Part shown: positions 48,996 through 58,329 of the stretch, in pieces
How positions within the stretch are numbered: position 1 is the first letter of the stretch
How the letters are laid out: each line of letters begins with the position of its first letter
Assembly (NCBI RefSeq): GCF_024296685.1
Contig: NZ_CP100763.1
Span: forward strand, 1,240,001-1,304,000
Direction of reading: 5' to 3'
DNA length: 64,000 nt
From: Natrinema marinum
GTDB lineage: Archaea; Halobacteriota; Halobacteria; Halobacteriales; Natrialbaceae
The notes under the pieces: model-generated
The model's input: the letters and a program-made list of their open reading frames with translations, nothing else
Databases searched by the model: none
Told to the model about the DNA's origin: nothing
Made by a program: the position numbers and the translations under genes

Positions 48996-50708
48996 GTGAG
49001 CACCGAGACGTCCGAACCGACCGAAACCGAAGCGTTCGAGCGGGTCTGCGAGACGCTCGTCGACCGGATCCTCGCCGGGGAGATCGAGCGTGACGAGGTC
49101 GAGAAAGCCAAACTCGAGGCCTGCTCGGAACACTCCGCGCCGAAGGTGCCGAAAAATTCCGAGCTACTCGATTACGCGCCCGAGGAGCACCGCGAGACCC
49201 TCGAGACGGTGCTGCGGCGCAAACCGGTTCGGACGGCCTCAGGCGTCTCGCCGGTCGCGATCATGACCTCGCCCGAGCGGTGTCCCCACGGGAAGTGTCT
49301 CTACTGTCCCGGCGGCCCGGACTCCGAGTTCTCCTCCTCGCAGAGCTACACGGGCGAAGAACCCGCCGCGGCCCGCGGCGTCCAGAACGATTACGACCCG
49401 TACGGGCAGGTGACGCTTCGCCTCGAGCAACTGCGCCAGATCGGCCACCCCGTCGACAAGGCCGAACTCATCCTGATGGGTGGGACGATGACCGCCCGCA
49501 GCCACGACTATCAGGAGTGGTTCGTCAAGCGCGCCCTCGAGGCGATGAACGACTTCGACGTCGACAAGGAGCCAGAACCGGCCGAGGGCATCAGCTTCGC
49601 GCAGGATCCCGCCGAGTACGAGTGGCGGTATCTCGAGGACGTCATCGCGGAAAACGAGACCGCGGATGTCCGCAACATCGGGACGACCTTCGAGACCAAG
49701 CCCGATTGGTGTGACCCGGAGCAGATCGACCGGATGCTCGACCTCGGCGGGACGAAAGTCGAGGTCGGCGTCCAGACGACCTACGAGCGGATCAACCGCG
49801 AGATGCACCGCGGCCACGGCGTCCAGGAGTCCATCGAGGCGAACCAGCGGCTGCGGGACTCGGCGTTCAAAGTCGGCTTTCACATGATGCCGGGCCAGCC
49901 GGGAATGAGCACGGAGATGTGTCTCGAGGACTTCCGGCGGCTCTTCGAGCAGGAGCAGTGGAAGCCGGACTACCTGAAGATCTATCCGACGCTCGTGGTG
50001 CGAGGCACCGCGACCTACGACTGGTGGCACAGAGACGAGTACGAGCCGCTGAACAACGACGAGGCCGCCGACCTGATCGCCGAGATCAAGGACATGATCC
50101 CCCGGTACACCCGCCTCCAGCGCGTCCAGCGGGACATTCCGGCGGACTTCATCGACGCCGGCGTCTGGAAGTCGAACCTGCGCCAACTCGCCCGACAGCG
50201 GATGGACGACCACGACTGGACCTGCGACTGCATCCGCTGTCGCGAGGCCGGCATGAACGACGAGAAACCCGAGAACGTCGAACTCGACGTGCTGACCTAC
50301 GACGCCTGCGGCGGCACGGAACACTTCATCTCGTTCGAGGACTTCGATCGGGATCTGCTCGTCGGCTTCTGCCGGCTTCGGTTCCCGAACGATCCGGTCC
50401 GACCGGAACTCGAGAACGCGGCGCTGGTCCGGGAACTGCACGTGTATGGCTCGGAGGTCGCCGTGGGGAGCGAGCCACAAAGCGGCTCGGAAAACGCGAG
50501 CGGGCAGGGCCCGCGAGCGAGCGACGGTGAGACCGACCAGCACCAGCACCAGGGCTACGGTCGCCGCCTGATGGAACGCGCCGAAGCGCTCGCCGCCGAC
50601 GCCGGCTACGACAAGCTGAGCGTCATCTCGGGGATCGGCGCTCGAGAGTACTACCGGAACAAACTCGGCTACCACCAGGACGGTCCCTACGTCAGCAAGC
50701 GACTCTGA
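48996..50708 (+). CDS. elp3: Elp3: tRNA U34 carboxymethyltransferase (radical SAM + GNAT)
   Basis: The 570-aa protein starts with GTG (VSTETSEPTET), about 30 bp behind GCTTATTC. An in-frame ATG at 48897 lies upstream of that box and is rejected. The radical-SAM cluster is RCPHGKCLYCPGGP (~91-104, C-x4-C-x2-C). The GNAT acetyltransferase domain fills the last ~120 residues (VRELHVYGSEV, GYGRRLMERAEALA, SVISGIGAREYYRNKLGY). It modifies wobble uridine of tRNAs with acetyl-CoA and SAM. A Gly/Ser/Glu-rich insertion (~488-518) splits the GNAT domain and is encoded by hairpin-forming DNA at 50471-50514. Confidence 0.94.
   Translation: MSTETSEPTETEAFERVCETLVDRILAGEIERDEVEKAKLEACSEHSAPKVPKNSELLDYAPEEHRETLETVLRRKPVRTASGVSPVAIMTSPERCPHGKCLYCPGGPDSEFSSSQSYTGEEPAAARGVQNDYDPYGQVTLRLEQLRQIGHPVDKAELILMGGTMTARSHDYQEWFVKRALEAMNDFDVDKEPEPAEGISFAQDPAEYEWRYLEDVIAENETADVRNIGTTFETKPDWCDPEQIDRMLDLGGTKVEVGVQTTYERINREMHRGHGVQESIEANQRLRDSAFKVGFHMMPGQPGMSTEMCLEDFRRLFEQEQWKPDYLKIYPTLVVRGTATYDWWHRDEYEPLNNDEAADLIAEIKDMIPRYTRLQRVQRDIPADFIDAGVWKSNLRQLARQRMDDHDWTCDCIRCREAGMNDEKPENVELDVLTYDACGGTEHFISFEDFDRDLLVGFCRLRFPNDPVRPELENAALVRELHVYGSEVAVGSEPQSGSENASGQGPRASDGETDQHQHQGYGRRLMERAEALAADAGYDKLSVISGIGAREYYRNKLGYHQDGPYVSKRL
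50471..50514. repeat. Two adjacent hairpin-forming inverted repeats inside elp3
   Basis: CGAGCC (50471-50476) pairs with GGCTCG (50484-50489), and GCGGGC (50500-50505) pairs with GCCCGC (50509-50514). Both lie in the coding insertion of the GNAT domain and keep the frame open. The flanks repeat GCGAGCG-like units. Confidence 0.55.
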
Positions 50709-51060
50709 GACGCGATTTCGCAATGCGCTGCACGTGCTGTGGGTCCGCACCGTGAGGCGTCGCTATCGGCATACTATCCGATATATTGTAGTAATATTTT
50801 GAATTAATTGCGCAAAATTTATACTGGCAGAAACGATACACTCAGTCGCCGACGAACGTCGGCACCGTTGTCAGTTTCCCCACCCCGGCAGCGGCAGACC
50901 GCACCACCGCTCGAGCGCGTCAGTTCCCATCGATTCGCCCGATCCCCTGGGGCGAACCCGACGCGCTCGTCGTCCGGACCCCTCTTGCCATCGGCACGTC
51001 GGCTCGACAGCAGGTCGTCGATTTCCCCCGCTTTCGACGAGCGGCGTCGCGTGACCGGGC
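50709..51060. other. Gene-free spacer with AT-rich promoter-like block and small hairpin
   Basis: No coding frame is convincing. An AT-rich block (50775-50825) contains the palindrome TTGCGCAA (50808-50815) and the TATA-like AAATTTATAC. A transcript starting ~27 bp later would begin near the hairpin GCCGAC-GAAC-GTCGGC (50848-50863). This could be the promoter of a non-coding RNA; nothing more can be supported. Confidence 0.35.
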
Positions 51061-51435
51061 TCACTGACCGCCACTCCGGCTTCGATAGCCGCTGGCGAAC
51101 TCGTATCCGAGGAGCGCGACGAACAGGCCGAAGACGACTGTCCGAACGATCGTTCGCTCGCGGCCGGTCCCGGTGACAGTAAACCCACTCAGCAGGACGA
51201 TACTGACCAGCACGCTGATGCGGATCCGCGTTTCCGGCGGTACCTCGACGTCACCCGTGGCTGCGAGATACAGTTGCGGCCCGAGGATCGGAATGCCGAC
51301 GAGGACGATTGCACCGAAGAGGGGTCCCTCGAGTCCGATGGCGGCTCCGACGAGGAGGACGACGACAGAGAGGACGGCTCCGACGGCGATCACCGTGTTT
51401 TCTCGCGATATCACAGCAATCCATGCGAGAGCCAT
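51061..51435 (-). CDS. Four-helix membrane protein, unknown
   Basis: The 124-aa protein has hydrophobic segments at about residues 14-32, 36-58, 72-88 and 96-112 and a basic end (YRSRSGG). A short acidic loop (GDVEVPPETR) lies in the middle. No family or catalytic residues are recognised. The gene has an ordinary ATG and stands alone on the minus strand. Confidence 0.5.
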   Translation of the reverse strand: MALAWIAVISRENTVIAVGAVLSVVVLLVGAAIGLEGPLFGAIVLVGIPILGPQLYLAATGDVEVPPETRIRISVLVSIVLLSGFTVTGTGRERTIVRTVVFGLFVALLGYEFASGYRSRSGGQ

Positions 51436-51510
51436 CTAAATATATTATCGTGGTTCGAGATATCAATCGGTTCGCACCCCTTCGTCCCTGCCGCGACCGA
51501 GCCGGTCGTG

Positions 51511-52155
51511 TCAGTCGATCGTAACCTCGAGCTCGAGCAGGCCGAGGTGAGAGGGCGCCCGGCCGCCGGTCGTGCGGAACTCCTGGGGCGTCGACCCGAC
51601 GATCTCGTAGAACTCGGCCTGGTCGGTCGGCACGAGGACGCTGCCGTCGTCGCGCTTGAGGAACGCGGGCGCGTTCGTGTCGTCGATGAACTCGCGTTGC
51701 TCCTCCCACTCCTCGTCGGCGTAGATGAAGGTGCCAAAGGAGAACCGGCCTGCGGCGAGCGCATCGTACTTTTTGAGGAACGCTCCGGCCTCCTCGGCGT
51801 TGAACTCCTCGTCGCTCACCCAGGCGATGGCCGCGATGCCGTCGGCCTGAAGGAGGTAGAAGTCCCAGGAGAGCGTCGCGTCGAACACCGCCCAGGTGCT
51901 TCGCGGGCCGACGGTGTTGACCTCGGCGCTGAAGGTAGGAACCATCCGCGACCCCTCCTCTTCCGGGACGAAGGCTACGTCGTAGCCCGGGACGCGAATC
52001 CCCCGGTCGTGGTAGACGACGCCGTCCAGATCGATGTCGGCGTCGATCCGATCGACGATGCTCCGGACGGTCGCGCCGCCCTCGTTTCGGAGATGCTCGA
52101 TGAAGTTCGGGAACTTCGTGACGTCGGTCCACGGCGGTTCGTCGCCGACGCTCAT
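51511..52155 (-). CDS. Conserved haloarchaeal soluble protein, unknown
   Basis: The 214-aa acidic, soluble protein has no membrane segment, no P-loop and no conserved Cys or His pattern. Recognisable text includes DVTKFPNFIEHLRNEGGATVRSIVDRIDADIDLDGVVYHDRGIRVPGYD and LDGVVYHDRG. Segment lengths suggest a single alpha/beta domain. It is divergent from rqcH with a 204-bp spacer. I do not recognise the family and give no function. Confidence 0.6.
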   Translation of the reverse strand: MSVGDEPPWTDVTKFPNFIEHLRNEGGATVRSIVDRIDADIDLDGVVYHDRGIRVPGYDVAFVPEEEGSRMVPTFSAEVNTVGPRSTWAVFDATLSWDFYLLQADGIAAIAWVSDEEFNAEEAGAFLKKYDALAAGRFSFGTFIYADEEWEEQREFIDDTNAPAFLKRDDGSVLVPTDQAEFYEIVGSTPQEFRTTGGRAPSHLGLLELEVTID

Positions 52156-52359
52156 GCGTCTCGATCACCCCGATCGCGCTCGGATTCGCCGATAGCCTGG
52201 GACATGCCCTATGCTGGGTGCCGGCGCGGATTAGGCTTTCCGACCTCGGTCGGCGGGCCGTCGCCGGCGCACGCTGTCTCCCATCCTTCCCCCTCGAGCG
52301 CCGAGCGGCCGATGGCGACGGAGCGACACGCCTTTTTGACCGGACCGGGCAGTTCAGGT

Positions 52360-54531
52360 ATGGATCCAAAGCGGGAGCTCACGAGCGTCGACCTCGCCGC
52401 CCTCGTCGGGGAGTTCGGAGCCTACGAGGGGGCGAAGGTCGACAAGGCCTATCTCTACGGCGACGACCTCGTCCGGCTCAAGATGCGCGACTTCGACCGC
52501 GGCCGCATCGAACTCGTCCTCGAGGTCGGCGAGGTCAAGCGAGCGCACACGGTCGCCCCCGAGCGGGTGCCCGACGCACCCGGCCGGCCGCCCCAGTTCG
52601 CGATGATGCTGCGCAACCGCCTCTCCGGGGCCGATTTCGCCGGCGTCGAACAGTACGAGTTCGACCGCATCCTCGAGTTCATATTCGAGCGCGAGGATGG
52701 GACGACCCGCATCATCGTCGAACTGTTCGGTCAGGGCAACGTCGCGGTCACCGACGGCGAGTACGAGGTGATCGACTGCCTCGAGACCGTCCGGCTGAAA
52801 TCCCGAACCGTCGTGCCGGGTTCACGCTACGAGTTCCCCGACACCCGGACGAACCCGCTGTCGATCTCCCGCGAGGCGTTCGACCACGAGATGGACGACT
52901 CCGACACGGACGTGGTCCGGACGCTCGCGACGCAACTCAACTTCGGCGGGCTCTACGCCGAAGAGCTGTGTACCCGCGCCGGCGTCGAGAAAGGGCTGGA
53001 CATCGCCGACGCGGACGACGACGTCTACGATCGGCTCTTCGAGGCCATCGAACGGCTCGCGCTCGACATCCGAAACGGGAACTTCGAGCCGCGGCTCTAC
53101 CTCGAGCGCGACGATGCGGAGGGCGAGGAGGATACAGACGACGCCAAAGCGGATGCAAGCCGTGACGGCGACGGCCGCGTCGTCGACGTGACTCCCTTCC
53201 CCCTCGAGGAGCACGACGAACTGGACGGTGAGCCCTACGACACCTTCCTGACGGCGCTGGACGACTACTTCTTCCGGCTCGATCTCGAGGACGAAGAGGA
53301 GGTCGATCCCACGGCACAGCGGCCGGACTTCGAGTCGGAGATCGCCAAGTACGAGCGCATCATCGAGCAACAGCAGGGGGCGATCGAGGGGTTCGAACAG
53401 GAGGCCGAGGCGTTGCGCGAGCAGGCCGAGTCGCTGTACGCCGAGTACGGGCTGGTCGACGAGATCCTCTCGACCGTTCAGGGGGCTCGGGAGCAGGATC
53501 GCTCCTGGGACGAGATCAGAGAGCGCTTCGAGGAGGGGGCCGACCGCGGGATCGAAGCCGCAGAGGCCGTCGTCGGCGTCGACGGCAGCGAGGGGACGGT
53601 CACCGTCGAGATCGACGGGGAGCGAATCGATCTCCTCGCCCGGCAAGGGGTCGAACAGAACGCGGATCGACTCTACACCGAGGCCAAGCGCGTCGAGGAG
53701 AAAAAGGAGGGCGCGCTGGCGGCCATCGAGGACACCCGCGAGGATCTCGAGGACGCCAAGCGTCGCCGCGACGAGTGGGAAGCCGAGGACAGCGAACCGG
53801 CCGACGACGAGGGCGACGGAGACGAGAACGAACGACGCGACTGGCTCGCCGAGCCGTCGATCCCCATCCGCGAAAACGAGCCCTGGTTCGACCGCTTCCG
53901 CTGGTTCCACACCAGCGACGGCTACCTCGTCATCGGCGGGCGCAACGCCGATCAGAACGAGGAACTCGTCAAGAAGTACCTCGAGCCGGGCGATACAGTC
54001 CTCCACACGCAGGCCCACGGTGGCCCTGTCACCGTGTTGAAGGCGACTGATCCAAGCGAGGCTTCCTCGAGCGACATCGAACTGCCGGACGCGAGCATCG
54101 AAGAGGCCGCTCAGTTCGCCGTCTCCTACTCGTCGGTCTGGAAGGACGGCCGCTACGCGGGTGATGTCTACGCCGTCGACTCGGATCAGGTCACGAAGAC
54201 CCCCGAGAGCGGCGAGTACCTCGAGAAAGGCGGGTTCGCGATCCGCGGCGATCGGACCTACTACCGGGACACGGCGGTCGGCGCTGCCGTCGGCATCCAG
54301 TGCGAGCCGTACACGCGAGTGATCGGCGGGCCGCCGTCGGCCATCGAGGACCGCGCCGAGACGATGATCGAACTCGAGCCCGGCCGGTACGCACAGGCCG
54401 ACGCGGCAAAGCGGCTCTACCGACGGTTCCGCGACCGGTTCGCGGACGAGACGTTCGTCCGCAAGATCGCCAGCCCCGATCGGATCCAGCACTTCATGCC
54501 GCCGGGCGGGAGTCGGATCACGGACGACTGA
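52360..54531 (+). CDS. rqcH: RqcH/NEMF ribosome-rescue protein
   Basis: The 723-aa protein is read from MDPKRELTSVDLAALVGEFG, with GCCTTTTTGACC about 27 bp upstream. The long open frame further left is not translated sequence. The NFACT-N domain (~1-240) includes AKVDKAYLYGDDLVRLKMRD and the RNA-binding/HhH region. A coiled-coil (~330-490) and the NFACT-R domain (~505-615, PWFDRFRWFHTSDGYLVIGGRNADQNEELVKKYL) follow. RqcH binds split large subunits with stalled peptidyl-tRNA and adds an Ala tail in bacteria and archaea. Insertions are acidic, as in halophiles. Confidence 0.93.
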   Translation: MDPKRELTSVDLAALVGEFGAYEGAKVDKAYLYGDDLVRLKMRDFDRGRIELVLEVGEVKRAHTVAPERVPDAPGRPPQFAMMLRNRLSGADFAGVEQYEFDRILEFIFEREDGTTRIIVELFGQGNVAVTDGEYEVIDCLETVRLKSRTVVPGSRYEFPDTRTNPLSISREAFDHEMDDSDTDVVRTLATQLNFGGLYAEELCTRAGVEKGLDIADADDDVYDRLFEAIERLALDIRNGNFEPRLYLERDDAEGEEDTDDAKADASRDGDGRVVDVTPFPLEEHDELDGEPYDTFLTALDDYFFRLDLEDEEEVDPTAQRPDFESEIAKYERIIEQQQGAIEGFEQEAEALREQAESLYAEYGLVDEILSTVQGAREQDRSWDEIRERFEEGADRGIEAAEAVVGVDGSEGTVTVEIDGERIDLLARQGVEQNADRLYTEAKRVEEKKEGALAAIEDTREDLEDAKRRRDEWEAEDSEPADDEGDGDENERRDWLAEPSIPIRENEPWFDRFRWFHTSDGYLVIGGRNADQNEELVKKYLEPGDTVLHTQAHGGPVTVLKATDPSEASSSDIELPDASIEEAAQFAVSYSSVWKDGRYAGDVYAVDSDQVTKTPESGEYLEKGGFAIRGDRTYYRDTAVGAAVGIQCEPYTRVIGGPPSAIEDRAETMIELEPGRYAQADAAKRLYRRFRDRFADETFVRKIASPDRIQHFMPPGGSRITDD

Positions 54532-54586
54532 GTCCCGAATGACCGTCGGCTCTGCGACCAGCGAATACCGTCAGAAGCGGCGCGCC

Positions 54587-55006
54587 TCAGAGCAGGTACG
54601 TCTCGGCGAGCGAGCCCAGAACGGGCAGCCGGGTCTGGTTCCCCTGAAACGCCATGACGAGGAGGTAGAGCCAGACGAGAAACAGAGCGAACGCGAGCCC
54701 CATCTGCGTCAGGAACGAAAATATCGTGATCAGAAAGCCCAGGATGTCGCCGACGAGCATCGCCATGACCGTCGCGACCGCATTGAGCACGAAGTACGTG
54801 ACCATCGCGACGACGCCGAAGACGGTGCTCTGAGCGGCGTGGAACCGCGCGAACTCGTTCTCGCTCTCGAGCAGATAGACGAGGATTCCCGTCACGGGCG
54901 AGAACAGATACGAGAGCGCCCCGAGTACGTTTCCGTCCGGGCCGAGACTGGTCGACATCCCTGCGGCTGATTCCGTCGTGGCGGCTGTTTTACGTTGTGT
55001 TGACAT
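54587..55006 (-). CDS. DUF4870 (Tic20-like) membrane protein
   Basis: The 139-aa protein is read from MSTQRKTAATTES; an upstream start 11 codons earlier is less likely. After a polar start it has GNVLGALSYLFSPVTGILVYLLESENEFARFHAAQSTVFGV, the family core with the FVRFHAAQS-type motif, then two more helices. DUF4870 proteins are small four-helix membrane proteins of unknown role. It converges on rqcH with a 55-bp gap. Confidence 0.85.
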   Translation of the reverse strand: MSTQRKTAATTESAAGMSTSLGPDGNVLGALSYLFSPVTGILVYLLESENEFARFHAAQSTVFGVVAMVTYFVLNAVATVMAMLVGDILGFLITIFSFLTQMGLAFALFLVWLYLLVMAFQGNQTRLPVLGSLAETYLL

Positions 55007-55393
55007 TGATATTCCGCCGTAGAGAGGAGTACAGATCACTTTACTGTATCGGACAGCGTATAAAAAACTGGGGCAGCGGTGTTATAGAAGGGACGACCGC
55101 TCTGAAGCTGTTTCGGTCGCGATACGTCCGGACCAACGCCCAACTCTTGGACTCGGTCTCGGGCGCCCGGGATCACTGCTCGGGACGGTCACGTCGGCCG
55201 CGGTGCTCGTCCTCGTCGACGGGTCCCGGCATCGTCGTCGCCGTCACGCCGGCGCTCAGCACCGGCTTCGTCGCGTACCTGGCGTTCAGTCCGGGGACAC
55301 AACCGGAGTCCGGTCGAACCGACCAGTCCGCTCTCGAGTGGAGGCTGCAGTCGCCGGGCCCACGACTACCCGACCGACCGTAGACGAGAGCCT
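55007..55393. other. Spacer with a TATA box and a possibly decayed membrane-protein gene
   Basis: GTATAAAAAA near 55057-55066 would start a rightward transcript near 55090. Two frames downstream each contain short protein-like pieces: RYVRTNAQLL then, after a shift, SLLGTVTSAAVLVLVDG, and after a shift back IVVAVTPALSTGFVAYLAFSPG. This may be a gene broken by two frameshifts, or chance. No intact gene is present. Confidence 0.3.
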
Positions 55394-55687
55394 ATGGTGG
55401 ATATCGACACGGACACCGACACGGATCCCGAACTCGGCACCGCGACCATCGTCTACGAGACGCCGGGCGAACACGACGAGCGCGTCACCGTCGACAACGA
55501 TCGACTCGCGTACTTTCAGGATCACTGGCTGTTCGCCTACGGGACCGACGACGACGGCAACGACATCGTTCGCCGGGTCCCAAAAGAGCGCGTCCACTAC
55601 GTCGAACGGTCCGTCGAGGAGATCGAAGAGACGTTCGAGACCGGTCTCGAGAAGGCGAAAGACAAGCTCGACGAGATCAGAGGCTGA
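55394..55687 (+). CDS. Small acidic conserved protein, unknown
   Basis: The 97-aa protein starts MVDIDTDTDTDPELG and contains TATIVYETPGEHDERVTVDNDRLAYFQDHWLFAYGT, a beta-rich half, then a helical acidic end (VEEIEETFETGLEKAKDKLDEIRG). No membrane segment and no cysteine is present. Similar small haloarchaeal proteins of unknown role exist, in my memory, but I cannot assign a family. It converges on the next gene with a 29-bp gap. Confidence 0.6.
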   Translation: MVDIDTDTDTDPELGTATIVYETPGEHDERVTVDNDRLAYFQDHWLFAYGTDDDGNDIVRRVPKERVHYVERSVEEIEETFETGLEKAKDKLDEIRG

Positions 55688-55716
55688 TCGCCGACTCGAA
55701 CGCTACGACCGAGTCC

Positions 55717-56256
55717 TCACTCCGATTTCTCGACGACGGACTCTCTGGGCCTACCACTCGAGCGATCGCTCGAACCGTCCCGCTCAGTGAACGGCGTCGT
55801 TCGGCCCTCCTCGAGCGCGGAAAGACAATCTTCGACGGAATAGATTCGGTCACCGTCGGAACAGGGCGCGACGCACTCGATATCGCCCTCCTCGTAGACG
55901 GCGACGCAGACGACCGGGACCCGGATCTCCTCCGCCGCCGTGCCGTGGTCGCCTCTCGAGGGCGTCTCGTGGCGCTCGAACGCCGGAGTGAGCGTGTAGC
56001 CTTCCCGGTCGGCCCACGACTGGAACGCGTCGACCGTGAGCGCGACCGACAGGCCGGAGTCGCTCAGCGCCTCGATCGCGGGCCGTACCGATCCCCACGT
56101 TTTGACGCGAACGTCGGTCTCGCCGTTTCGCTCCTCGAGTCGGCGCAAGCGGGCGACGGTCTCGCGGAGGGTGTCGATCACGTCCGGTGGCGCGCACTTT
56201 CGAAGGAAGACCTCTATCCGAATCGTTTGCGATGAGTCGGTGGCTGAGTCCGTCAT
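55717..56256 (-). CDS. Conserved haloarchaeal HTH_63-like protein
   Basis: The 179-aa protein begins IRIEVFLRKCAPPDVIDTLRETVARLRRLEERNGETDVRVKTWG, the layout of small haloarchaeal proteins annotated as containing an HTH (HTH_63) domain, from memory. A further segment is IRVPVVCVAVYEEGDIECVAPCSDGDRIYSVEDCLSALEEG. Four cysteines are spread through the chain without a clear CxxC. DNA-binding is likely only if the family assignment holds. The C-terminus is Ser/Arg/Glu-rich and probably disordered. Confidence 0.5.
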   Translation of the reverse strand: MTDSATDSSQTIRIEVFLRKCAPPDVIDTLRETVARLRRLEERNGETDVRVKTWGSVRPAIEALSDSGLSVALTVDAFQSWADREGYTLTPAFERHETPSRGDHGTAAEEIRVPVVCVAVYEEGDIECVAPCSDGDRIYSVEDCLSALEEGRTTPFTERDGSSDRSSGRPRESVVEKSE

Positions 56257-56451
56257 TGTGCGTGGTGGATGGACGCGTCTCCGCGCGCAACCGTGTTCGT
56301 CGCGGCGACGCTCACCGATATAAAGCTAACACTGTGTAAGCGGAGTCAACACTCGCTACAGAGCGAGGGATACCACACTCCAGAGCAAAACCGGTACCCG
56401 ACGGCGACACGGGTTCGACCGACGACCGTCGGGTATCGAAACCGGCCGTTC

Positions 56452-57021
56452 TCACTCGTCGGCGGGAGTCGTCTCCGGTCCGCCCTGACGACGGGGCCCC
56501 GTCGGCGTATCGGACTCCCCGCCGTCGTATCCCGTGCCGGCGGCCGCACTGCGCTCGGCGGCATCGTAGGACGACCCGAGGGCGATCAGGAATCCGACCA
56601 TCGCGGTCACGAGGGCGACGCTTCCGATAGCGACGCTCCCGATCGCGGCCACCGTTCCCGAGAGGACCTCGCCGGCGGTCAGCAGCGAGACCGCCGTCAC
56701 GGCCGCGATCAACGCGAGCAGTCTTCCCAGGCGACCCGTGTCGACGCCGTAGAACGTCTTTTCGCCGGTGGTATCCAGCAACACCGAGACGATCCCGTTG
56801 TACGAGTCGTCGGTTCGCGCGTTCCCGAGCGAATGGATCGATTGCGTGATCCACACGCCGGCCGTGAAGTTGAGGAACGCGACGAACGAGATCAGGCCGA
56901 TCTGCCCGTCGACGAACAGTCCGGTCACGATCGCGCCCGCGAACGTGACGGCCATGATGGCGTGGGTAACCAGCGAGCGGACGCCGAAGTCTTCTAAGCG
57001 GTCGGTGTAATTCTGTTCCAT
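56452..57021 (-). CDS. Multi-helix membrane protein, unknown
   Basis: The 189-aa protein is read from MEQNYTDRLEDFG. Hydrophobic segments lie at about residues 14-35, 40-60, 90-110 and 112-140, with an acidic, Gly/Pro-rich cytoplasmic tail (~150-189). A polar loop NARTDDSYNGIVSVLLDTTGEKTFYGVDTGR separates the helix pairs. I know no function for it. It is divergent from pelota with a 192-bp spacer. Confidence 0.6.
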   Translation of the reverse strand: MEQNYTDRLEDFGVRSLVTHAIMAVTFAGAIVTGLFVDGQIGLISFVAFLNFTAGVWITQSIHSLGNARTDDSYNGIVSVLLDTTGEKTFYGVDTGRLGRLLALIAAVTAVSLLTAGEVLSGTVAAIGSVAIGSVALVTAMVGFLIALGSSYDAAERSAAAGTGYDGGESDTPTGPRRQGGPETTPADE

Positions 57022-57213
57022 ACTCTTACTAGGTCGGGATCGCACATCCAAATCGTCCCTAACTATGTCGAACGTGAACTATTAGCAGACTTTTACACAT
57101 CCGCTGACAGTCGTCTCGAGCGCCGGGGACGTGGCTCGTGACGGCGACCGGCCGCCGAATCGTCGCTGCGACCGATCGCAGTCCACTTACCGCCGCCCCG
57201 TGAATCGCCGTCC

Positions 57214-58281
57214 ATGCAGATCAAAGACCGGGAGCAGGTCGAGGGCGGCCGCGAACGGGTCACCGTCGTTCCCGAGAGCGTCGACGACCTCTGGCACTTG
57301 CAGTACGTCCTCGAGCCCGGCGACCGCGTCGCGGGCGATACGACCCGGCGGATCCAGCGCAACGACGACCAGATGCGCGACACCGGCGGCGAGCGCGAGC
57401 ACATGTGGGTCGCCATCGCCGTCGACGACATCGAGTTCCACAAGTTCGCCAACCGACTACGCGTCGGCGGCGAGATCGTTGCCTGCTCGCGCGAGGACCA
57501 ACTCGGCTTTCACCACACGCTGAACGTCGAGGCCCGCGACGAGTTCTCGATCGAGAAGCGGTTCAAACCCGACCAGGAGGCCCGCCTCGAGGAGGCAGAA
57601 GAGGCCACCGAAAACCCGGATGTCGCGATCGCGACCGTCGAGGAAGGTGAGGCCCACGTCCACACGGTCGCCCAGTACGGCACCGAAGAGCGAGCGACGA
57701 TTACCGGCACGACCGGCAAGGGCGAGTACGCCCGCGGACGCTCCGAACTGTTTTCCGAACTCGGGGACGTGCTCACACGCCTCGAGGTCGACGCGATCAT
57801 CCTCGCCGGCCCCGGCTTTACGAAACAGGACGCCTACAAGCACTTAGAGCAGAACGAGCCCGACGTCGCCGAGTTGATTACGATGGTCGACACGGCGGCC
57901 GTCGGCGATCGCGGCGTCCACGAAGTGCTCAAACGCGGCGCCGTCGCGGATGTTCAAGAGGAGACCCGCATCGAGAGCGAGGCCGAGTACATCGACGAAC
58001 TCACCCGCCGCATCGCCGAGGGGGCGAAGGCGGCTTACGGACCGGAACAGGTCCAGCAAGCCGCCGAGTTCGGCGCGATCGAGCGCCTGCTCGTCCTCGA
58101 CGACCGGCTCCGCCAGGAACGGGGCCCCGACGGCGAGTGGGCGATCAACGTCGACGGGATCGTCCGCACGACCGAACAGAAAGGCGGCGACGTAACGGTC
58201 TTCTCGAGCGAGTTCCCGCCCGGGCAGCAACTCGCCAACCTCGGCGGCATCGCGGCGTTGTTGCGATACCGCCTCGAATGA
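57214..58281 (+). CDS. pelA: mRNA surveillance protein pelota (Dom34)
   Basis: The 355-aa cytoplasmic protein starts [47 protein letters not shown], the pelota N-terminal Sm-like domain (~1-130). A central domain (~135-255) with [19 protein letters not shown] and a C-terminal eRF1-like domain (~260-355) follow. It lacks the GGQ motif of release factors, as expected for pelota, which splits stalled ribosomes with ABCE1. It lies 2.7 kb from rqcH, the protein acting on the resulting large subunits. Confidence 0.94.
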   Translation: MQIKDREQVEGGRERVTVVPESVDDLWHLQYVLEPGDRVAGDTTRRIQRNDDQMRDTGGEREHMWVAIAVDDIEFHKFANRLRVGGEIVACSREDQLGFHHTLNVEARDEFSIEKRFKPDQEARLEEAEEATENPDVAIATVEEGEAHVHTVAQYGTEERATITGTTGKGEYARGRSELFSELGDVLTRLEVDAIILAGPGFTKQDAYKHLEQNEPDVAELITMVDTAAVGDRGVHEVLKRGAVADVQEETRIESEAEYIDELTRRIAEGAKAAYGPEQVQQAAEFGAIERLLVLDDRLRQERGPDGEWAINVDGIVRTTEQKGGDVTVFSSEFPPGQQLANLGGIAALLRYRLE

Positions 58282-58329
58282 GGCGGCCGTCTCCCGTCTC
58301 GAACGGCTCCGGCCGCCGTCGAGCGCTCG

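Noticed and set aside
51274-52359. N-terminal extension of RqcH by 362 codons
   Set aside because: It overlaps two minus-strand genes and lies upstream of a TATA-like box that places the start at 52360.
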